Assembly: GCA_002402755.1 (NCBI GenBank)
Contig: DHGK01000282.1
Span: 1 to 5,468 of the forward strand
Direction: 5' to 3'
DNA length: 5,468 bases
Origin: Planctomycetes bacterium UBA4800
GTDB lineage: Bacteria; Planctomycetota; UBA8108; UBA8890; UBA8898
The notes beneath the pieces were generated by a model. It was not told the DNA's origin, made no database searches, and was given only the letters and a program-made list of their open reading frames with translations. Position numbers and translations under genes: made by a program. The first letter of the stretch is position 1, and every line of letters starts with the position of its first letter. This document shows, one piece after another, positions 1 to 4,134 of the stretch.

Positions 1-88
1 ACCTCCGGTCCCCGCCTCCATGGCGCCGGCAGAGCCGCAATTACGCAACGGACGCGTTCATTGCGCGATTCGACGCACGGGTTCACCG

Positions 89-120
89 AATATATACCGA
101 AAAAGCGCGCCTGCCGTCAA
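89..120 (-). promoter_or_regulatory. Candidate leftward sigma70-type promoter
   Basis: On the minus strand TTGACG (120-115, five of six to TTGACA) is followed after 18 nt by TATATA (96-91), or after 20 nt by the better -10 match TATATT (94-89). It sits in a small AT-rich patch in otherwise GC-rich DNA. It would drive a gene leaving the window on the left. The only nearby minus-strand ATG open to the edge is at 21-19, seven codons with no visible Shine-Dalgarno, so the gene itself is not supported. Confidence 0.3.
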
Positions 121-133
121 CGGTGTATGCGCA

Positions 134-152
134 AAGCGCCGATCGAGCGCTT
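134..152. repeat. Short inverted repeat upstream of the GH32 promoter candidate
   Basis: AAGCGC (134-139) and GCGCTT (147-152) are perfect 6-bp arms around a 7-nt centre. The dyad ends 10 nt before the proposed -35 at 163. That position suits an operator or activator site, but GC-rich DNA produces such dyads by chance and no regulator gene is visible. Confidence 0.22.
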
Positions 153-162
153 CCCCGCGCGC

Positions 163-191
163 TTGTTGCCGCGCGCGGCTCCTGTGATAAT
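163..191 (+). promoter_or_regulatory. Candidate extended -10 promoter for the GH32 gene
   Basis: GATAAT (186-191) matches five of six bases of the -10 consensus and is preceded by TGT (183-185), the extended -10 form TGn. TTGTTG (163-168) lies 17 nt upstream; only its TTG matches the -35 consensus, which an extended -10 can tolerate. Transcription would start near 198, giving a leader of about 56 nt before the ATG at 254. A weaker alternative is TCGACG (70-75), 17 nt, TATACC (93-98). Confidence 0.4.
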
Positions 192-241
192 CGAGACGCG
201 GGTTTGCGGGCTTTTTCGCTCGGCGGCATCGGCGTCACACG

Positions 242-250
242 GGAGAGAGG
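242..250 (+). promoter_or_regulatory. Purine-rich Shine-Dalgarno of the GH32 gene
   Basis: The purine run GGAGAGAGG lies just before the ATG at 254. The GGAG core (242-245) is 8 nt from the start codon and suits anti-SD pairing; the second core, AGAGG (246-250), is only 3 nt away. It supports this ATG, which is also directly followed by a signal peptide. Confidence 0.6.
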
Positions 251-253
251 ACG

Positions 254-2419
254 ATGAAGGCATGCCACGCGGGACTGGATCGGGGGCGGCCGGTCGTGTT
301 CTCCGGCGCTCGAACGGCGATCCTCGCCGGCGCGGCGCTGCTTCTCGGCGCCGGCACCGGGAACGGCGCCGAGGGCGCGGGGAGCGCGGCGCGCGCGGAC
401 AAGACGCTGGTGGCATGGGCCTCGCCGGCCAACCTGAGCCAGCAGGGCGGCAGCGTGCTGACGATCCAGAGCGGCGACCGCTTCGACGCGATCGTGTTCG
501 GCGAGCGGGCGCGCGGCAAGTGGATGGCCGGCAGCGATTTCTTCCGCCGCACGCAAGAGGACCAGAGCGCCAATGCTCCCGAGACCGCCGGCCCCGAGGC
601 GCTCGTCCAGCTCGCGATCGTGTACGAGGGCAATGCCATCCGCCTGTACCGGAACGGCGATCCGTACGCGGCGTACGAGGCGCAGAACGTGGACTTGCTC
701 GGTGCGGAGGACCAGATCGCGGTGTTCGGGCTGCGGCACGTGGGTGCCGGGACGGGCACGCCCTTCGCCGGGAAGATCGAGGATGCGCGCATCTACGGGC
801 GGGCGTTGACGGCCCGGGAGATCCGTTCCCTCAAGCCCGACGAGGCCTCCGAGATCGAGCCGCTGGCGTGGTGGGACTTCGCGGGCAAGGCGGCGAAGGA
901 CAGGGCCGGCCGCTTCACGCATCACGCATCCGCGGGCGGCGCGAAGCTCGAGGGCGGGCGGCTCGTGCTCGATGGGTCGGGGTACGTCGTCGCGGCGCGA
1001 TCCGCGGCGGCGGCGCAGCAGACGACGCTCAACGCGCCCCCGCCTCCGCCCGTGGGGCCGTACGTGCCGGAGACGCCGGCATGGCCGGACGAGCCTCCGT
1101 CGAGCTGGGTGACGTTCCACCTGGCGCACCCCGGACCGGGGCCGGCGATGCCCGGCGATCCGAACTGCATCTTCGACTACAAGGGCAAGGTGCACCTGCA
1201 CTACATCTACCGGAACTCGTGGGGTTTCGTTTTCGGCCACGTGTCGAGCGACGACATGGTCAGGTGGCGGCGGCACAAGACGGTCCTCGCGCCGCCCGCG
1301 ACCGGCCACGGCATGTTCAGCGGCACGGGGTTCTACACGAGGGACGGGCGGCCCGCGATCATCTACCACGGCGAGGGCGCCGGGCGAAACGTGATTCAGT
1401 ACGCGGCCGACGATTCGTTCGACTCGTGGACCGAGCCCGTCGCGGTCCTTCCGAAGACCGCCGACGGCCGGACGCCGGACATCCGCCACTGGGATCCCGA
1501 CTGCTGGCTGATGGGCGACACATTCTACGCCTACAGCGGCGGCCAGAACCCGCAGCTCATGAAGTCGCAGGACCTGAAGAGCTGGACCTACCTGGGGGAC
1601 CTGCTGCACCCCGAGTACCCGCCGGATCTGGGGATCCCGAAGAACGAGGACATCTCCTGCGGCAACATGTTCCGGATCGGCGGCACGTGGATGCTGCTCT
1701 GCATCAGCCACTCCAAGGGCGCGCGCTACTACCTGGGCGGCTTCAAGAACGAGAAGTACCTGCCGAGCTTCCACGCGATGATGAGCTTCGGGAGCAACCA
1801 GTTCTTCGCGCCCGAGTCGGTCCTGACGCGCGACGGGCGGCGCGTGATGTGGGCGTGGCTTCTGAACATGCCGATCGCGCCGACGGGCGTGCAGTCGCTG
1901 CCGCGCGAGCTGGAGCTGCCGGCCGACGGCGTGCTGCGGATCCGGCCGCTCCGCGAGCTTGCGAAGCTGCGCTACGATGCCCGGAGCCGCGAGGCCCTGA
2001 CGGTGAAGGACGGTGTCTCGGCGGCGATCGGCGAGGCATCGGGCGACGCGGTGGAGCTGGAGGCGACGTTCGCGGCGCCGCTGCCGCGGGAGGCCGGCAT
2101 CGCGCTGCTCGGCGACGAGCGGGGCGAGGGCGGGATGCGCATCGCCGCCGGCGCCGGCCGCACGACGCTCGCCGTGGGCTCGGCCGAAGCGCCGTTCGAG
2201 CTCGCCCCGGGCGAGGACCTGACGCTGCGGGTGTTCATCGACAAGAACCTCGTGGAAGTCTTCGCCAACGACCGCCAAGCGGTGGTGTGGGCGGTCGGGT
2301 CGCCCCGCACCGACCCGAACGTCTCGCTGTTCGCCAAGGGCGGCGACGCGAAGGTGCGCTCGATCAAGACGTGGCGGCTGTTGTCGATCTACCGGCCGGA
2401 GCCCGGCGTTCGTCCCTGA
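254..2419 (+). CDS. Secreted LamG-GH32 glycoside hydrolase (levanase/fructofuranosidase-like)
   Basis: The 721-residue protein is probably exported: Arg/Lys-bearing n-region, hydrophobic stretch at about residues 21-36, likely cleavage near 39. Residues about 50-194 form a concanavalin A/LamG-like domain ending in the typical IEDARIYGRALTAREI signature. Residues 204-250 look like the start of a second such fold. A proline-rich linker (about 262-283) leads to a GH32 five-bladed propeller (about 290-560) and a C-terminal beta-sandwich (to about 715, with VEVFANDRQAVVWAV). Expected catalytic residues are D302 in GDPNC (nucleophile), D414 in HWDPDC (transition-state stabiliser) and E465 in NEDISCGN (acid/base). 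The motifs FFAPESVLT, GRRVMWAW and QSLPREL confirm the family. Family members hydrolyse beta-fructofuranosyl linkages of sucrose, levan or inulin with retention. The motifs differ from classical NDPNG, RDP and EC, and I recall this variant set from planctomycete homologues often named levanase, so the true substrate is uncertain. The next gene follows after 102 nt and may be cotranscribed. Confidence 0.9.
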   Translation: MKACHAGLDRGRPVVFSGARTAILAGAALLLGAGTGNGAEGAGSAARADKTLVAWASPANLSQQGGSVLTIQSGDRFDAIVFGERARGKWMAGSDFFRRTQEDQSANAPETAGPEALVQLAIVYEGNAIRLYRNGDPYAAYEAQNVDLLGAEDQIAVFGLRHVGAGTGTPFAGKIEDARIYGRALTAREIRSLKPDEASEIEPLAWWDFAGKAAKDRAGRFTHHASAGGAKLEGGRLVLDGSGYVVAARSAAAAQQTTLNAPPPPPVGPYVPETPAWPDEPPSSWVTFHLAHPGPGPAMPGDPNCIFDYKGKVHLHYIYRNSWGFVFGHVSSDDMVRWRRHKTVLAPPATGHGMFSGTGFYTRDGRPAIIYHGEGAGRNVIQYAADDSFDSWTEPVAVLPKTADGRTPDIRHWDPDCWLMGDTFYAYSGGQNPQLMKSQDLKSWTYLGDLLHPEYPPDLGIPKNEDISCGNMFRIGGTWMLLCISHSKGARYYLGGFKNEKYLPSFHAMMSFGSNQFFAPESVLTRDGRRVMWAWLLNMPIAPTGVQSLPRELELPADGVLRIRPLRELAKLRYDARSREALTVKDGVSAAIGEASGDAVELEATFAAPLPREAGIALLGDERGEGGMRIAAGAGRTTLAVGSAEAPFELAPGEDLTLRVFIDKNLVEVFANDRQAVVWAVGSPRTDPNVSLFAKGGDAKVRSIKTWRLLSIYRPEPGVRP

Positions 2420-2509
2420 AACTCCGCGCCCGTACGCGTGCCGGTGAGATAGAGAAAGATCGCCCGGGCCCGCCTTCTCGCACGGTTGCCGCTCGGTTAC
2501 AGTGGTAGC

Positions 2510-2515
2510 GGGAGG
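2510..2515 (+). promoter_or_regulatory. Shine-Dalgarno fixing the hydrolase start at 2522
   Basis: GGGAGG ends 6 nt before the ATG at 2522. An in-frame TTG at 2486 would add 12 residues (MPLGYSGSGRCA) in front of an otherwise well-formed signal peptide. The ribosome binding site lies inside that extension, so ATG 2522 is the better start. Confidence 0.7.
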
Positions 2516-2521
2516 TGCGCA

Positions 2522-3340
2522 ATGACGTGCGCTGTGATGCTGGTCCTGGCGGGAGCGGGTGCGGCGGCGGAGCAGGCGGCCGCCGACGTCGAGTTCGTCG
2601 CCGCCTGCGATGGCACAACGCAGCGCTATGTCGTGGTCCTGCCGTCCGGTGTGACCGAGGAGCGTTCCCCCGACGCGCTCATCGTGCTGCACGGGCACGG
2701 CTCGGACCGCTGGCAGTTCGTGCGCGATCCGCGGGCCGAGTGCCGGGCGGCCCGCGACGTCGCCCGCGAGCGCGGCATGATCTTCGTCTCGCCGGACTAC
2801 CGGGCGCCCGCATCGTGGATGGGCCCCAAAGCGGAGGCCGACGTCGTGCAGATCATCGGCGACCTGCGGCGGCGATACCGCGCGGGCAGGGTCTTCATCT
2901 GCGGCGGGTCGATGGGCGGCGCGGCGTGCTTGACCTTCGCCGCCCTGCACCCCGATCTGATCGCCGGCGTCGCATCGATGAACGGCACGGCCAACCTGCT
3001 CGAGTTCGAGGGCTTCCAGGACGCGATCCGCGAGTCGTTCGGCGGGACCAAGGCCGAGATTCCCCGCGAGTACAAGGACCGGAGCGCCGAGTACTGGCCG
3101 GAGCGCCTCACGATGCCGGTCGGCATCACCGCGGGCGGCGCGGACAGCGTGGTGCCGCCCGACAGCGTGCGGAGGCTCGCCTCGATCCTCGGGAAGCTAG
3201 GGCGCCCCGTTCTGATCATCGACCGCCCCGATGGCGGCCATGAAACCGGCTATGACGATGCCCGGAAGATCATCGAGCACGCCATCGCCGGCGGCGGAGG
3301 CGCGGACCGAGGAGATGGGGGATTGCATGGATGCGACTGA
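2522..3340 (+). CDS. Secreted alpha/beta hydrolase, putative esterase
   Basis: A 272-residue serine hydrolase of the alpha/beta fold. A short hydrophobic leader (MTCAVMLVLAGAGAAA) suggests export with cleavage near residue 16. Strand-turn motif HGHGS precedes the helix region and probably supplies the oxyanion hole. The nucleophile elbow CGGSMGG places Ser130; Asp208 in GGADSVVPP and His240 in DGGHETGY complete the expected triad, in the right order and spacing. The conserved stretch SWMGPKAEADVVQII and the block around NGTANLLEFEGFQDAIRESFGGTKAE recall a family common in planctomycetes and annotated as prolyl-oligopeptidase-like, dienelactone-hydrolase-like or PHB-depolymerase-like protein; none of these names proves a substrate. 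Next to GH32 and GH97 genes, an esterase acting on acyl groups of a glycan is a reasonable inference. The last 20 or so residues (Gly/Asp-rich, after AIAGGGG) look like an unconserved tail. It sits 102 nt after the GH32 gene on the same strand with no clear terminator between. Confidence 0.85.
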   Translation: MTCAVMLVLAGAGAAAEQAAADVEFVAACDGTTQRYVVVLPSGVTEERSPDALIVLHGHGSDRWQFVRDPRAECRAARDVARERGMIFVSPDYRAPASWMGPKAEADVVQIIGDLRRRYRAGRVFICGGSMGGAACLTFAALHPDLIAGVASMNGTANLLEFEGFQDAIRESFGGTKAEIPREYKDRSAEYWPERLTMPVGITAGGADSVVPPDSVRRLASILGKLGRPVLIIDRPDGGHETGYDDARKIIEHAIAGGGGADRGDGGLHGCD

Positions 3341-3359
3341 GGATCCGAGACTTGCGGCG

Positions 3360-3371
3360 CGCCGGCCGGCG
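3360..3371. repeat. 12-bp perfect GC palindrome
   Basis: CGCCGGCCGGCG reads the same on both strands, 20 nt after the hydrolase stop codon. A second palindrome, GCGGCGCCGC, lies at 3387-3396. Both are in the 148-nt convergent gap before hicB. They may be chance products of very high G+C or part of a structured transcript end. Confidence 0.3.
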
Positions 3372-3393
3372 GCGGAGAAGGTGTGTGCGGCGC

Positions 3394-3412
3394 CGCCGCG
3401 AGAAGCGCGGCG
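3394..3412. terminator. Candidate bidirectional hairpin between convergent genes
   Basis: CGCCGCG (3394-3400) pairs with CGCGGCG (3406-3412) around the 5-nt loop AGAAG, a 7-bp stem of only G:C pairs. It lies 53 nt past the hydrolase stop and 77 nt beyond the hicB stop on the other strand, where a two-way transcript end would be useful. No T-tract follows on either strand, so it is not a classical intrinsic terminator. Confidence 0.3.
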
Positions 3413-3488
3413 CGAAGCGGTTCGGGAGACGTTCAGGCCGGCGAGTTCCCGATGAGAATCGTGGAGATGAGAACGCGAATGAGATCCC

Positions 3489-3710
3489 CTACGATCTGGA
3501 AGCGCCCGCGTCCATGTACGTTGAGTAGCAGCGAGGCTTGGGGATTTCAAGGCCTTCTTCCGCCAGGCCGTCCAGGTGGAACTTGATTGCTTCCCGCATG
3601 GTCCGCTCGACCTCGGCGCGAGTCGAACCGGTGGCCGCACAACCCTGGATGTCGGGAGTGAAGGCCGAGTAGCCGGTTGCCGTTTCTTCAATCACGATCA
3701 AGTACTTCAT
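3489..3710 (-). CDS. hicB: HicB-family antitoxin
   Basis: A 73-residue protein with the HicB partial RNase H-like fold signature: MKYLIVIEET opening strand, then GYSAFTPDIQGCAATGSTRAEVERTMREAIKFHLDGLAEEGLEIPKP. This pattern (strand, PD-x-GC, helix of E-A-I, then the EIPxP turn) is diagnostic. It is the short form: no C-terminal helix-turn-helix or ribbon-helix-helix domain is present, so autoregulation through its own DNA-binding domain is not obvious. It neutralises HicA by binding over its active site. The ATG overlaps the hicA stop in an ATGA (3710-3707), and an AGGA (3722-3719) 8 nt upstream can serve as Shine-Dalgarno, so translation is probably coupled. DNA here has lower G+C than the neighbours (50-58% in sampled lines), pointing to acquisition. 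Only the last dozen residues after EIPKP are poorly conserved. Confidence 0.9.
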   Translation of the reverse strand: MKYLIVIEETATGYSAFTPDIQGCAATGSTRAEVERTMREAIKFHLDGLAEEGLEIPKPRCYSTYMDAGASRS

Positions 3711-3895
3711 AGGTCGAGTCCTGCCTGCTTCAGAATGCTGTGGAGCGTGCCCGGCGCGAGCTCATCGCCCGGTTTCCCTGCCACGGTTACCAGGCCCGGT
3801 TTCGTGCCGTGCTTGTACTGTTGGTGGCTGCCTCTCGTCCGCGCGAGAAACCAGCCATCGTCGCGCAGCAGTCTTAGAACGGCGCTCACTTTCAT
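3707..3895 (-). CDS. hicA: HicA-family mRNA interferase toxin
   Basis: A 62-residue protein with the small double-stranded-RNA-binding-like HicA fold. It opens MKVSAVLRLLRDDGWFLART, followed by the hallmark GSHQQYKH with the catalytic His at residue 24, then KPGLVTVAGKPGDELAPGTLHSILKQAGLDL. HicA cleaves mRNA (and tmRNA in studied systems) and stops translation until HicB rebinds it. The open frame extends upstream to an ATG at 4003, but those 36 extra residues are Arg/Ser-rich and do not match the family; ATG 3895 gives the normal length and N-terminus. A further in-frame ATG exists at 3907. No good Shine-Dalgarno precedes 3895 and I could not find a convincing promoter. It is first in the pair and overlaps hicB by 4 nt. 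All key residues are intact, so it is likely functional. Confidence 0.9.
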   Translation of the reverse strand: MKVSAVLRLLRDDGWFLARTRGSHQQYKHGTKPGLVTVAGKPGDELAPGTLHSILKQAGLDL

Positions 3896-4009
3896 CCATT
3901 GTATCATGCGACAGCGCCGAGGATCTCGCAAGCGTAACGAGCCCGTGTCTGCCGAGGACTCCATCCGCGGCTGAAGTCTGCCTCGCGCCGGTGAGGAGTC
4001 CACACGAAG

Positions 4010-4029
4010 GTCCGGCGCTTCGGCCGGAC
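4010..4029. repeat. Seven-bp perfect inverted repeat in the divergent intergenic region
   Basis: GTCCGGC (4010-4016) and GCCGGAC (4023-4029) are perfect arms around GCTTCG, with a possible extra G-T pair outside (4009, 4030). The sequence also contains a C(TTCG)G core. It lies about 115 nt upstream of hicA and 106 nt upstream of the GH97 gene, so it could be an operator, a leader structure of the hicA transcript or an old terminator. No T-tract is present. Confidence 0.35.
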
Positions 4030-4083
4030 TCGGGCGTCCCTGTCCGATACCGCCGGGCGATCGCAGGTTTCACAGCCTCGATG

Positions 4084-4099
4084 CGCGAATGCCTTCGCG
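4084..4099. promoter_or_regulatory. Operator-like inverted repeat abutting the GH97 -35 box
   Basis: CGCGAA (4084-4089) and TTCGCG (4094-4099) are perfect 6-bp arms around TGCC. The dyad ends on the base before TTGACA. Its centre is about 43 nt upstream of the predicted transcription start, near where class II activators bind, while a repressor there would also hinder polymerase. No regulator is encoded in the window. Confidence 0.4.
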
Positions 4100-4128
4100 T
4101 TGACAGCCGAGTGCGCGCCGGATATAAG
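4100..4128 (+). promoter_or_regulatory. Near-consensus sigma70 promoter of the GH97 gene, leaderless arrangement
   Basis: TTGACA (4100-4105) is a full -35 match, the spacer is exactly 17 nt, and TATAAG (4123-4128) matches five of six -10 bases. The expected start, 6-8 nt after the -10, is 4134-4136, which is the first codon itself (ATG 4135-4137). No Shine-Dalgarno is present between the -10 and the ATG. Together this predicts a leaderless mRNA. Confidence 0.65.
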
Positions 4129-4134
4129 GCCGGT

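Noticed and set aside
61..2508. An 815-codon plus-strand frame overlapping the GH32 gene
   Set aside because: The product is dominated by Arg, Gly and Ala and shows no fold motifs, while the other plus frame contains full GH32 and LamG signatures with a ribosome binding site and signal peptide.
83..2950. A 955-codon minus-strand open frame opposite the GH32 and esterase genes
   Set aside because: Its translation is Arg/Ala/Pro/Val-rich with no domain pattern. It is the usual antisense shadow where third-position G/C removes stop codons on the opposite strand.
3327..3455. A 42-codon plus-strand frame after the esterase (MDATEDPRLAARR...) with a G-rich stretch before it
   Set aside because: The composition is Arg/Ala/Pro noise from a GC-rich palindromic stretch, it overlaps the esterase end by 14 nt, and no family is recognised.
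3383..3586. Plus-strand small frames across the hicB 3' region
   Set aside because: They overlap hicB on the opposite strand and show no protein-like pattern.
3898..3903. TACAAT on the minus strand as the hicA -10 box
   Set aside because: It lies only 2 nt before the hicA ATG, so transcription would start inside the gene, and no -35 match is found at 15-19 nt spacing.
3896..4003. N-terminal extension of HicA by 36 residues from ATG 4003
   Set aside because: The extension is Arg/Ser-rich and unlike any HicA, while ATG 3895 yields the canonical MKxSxxLxLLxxDGW opening with His at residue 24.
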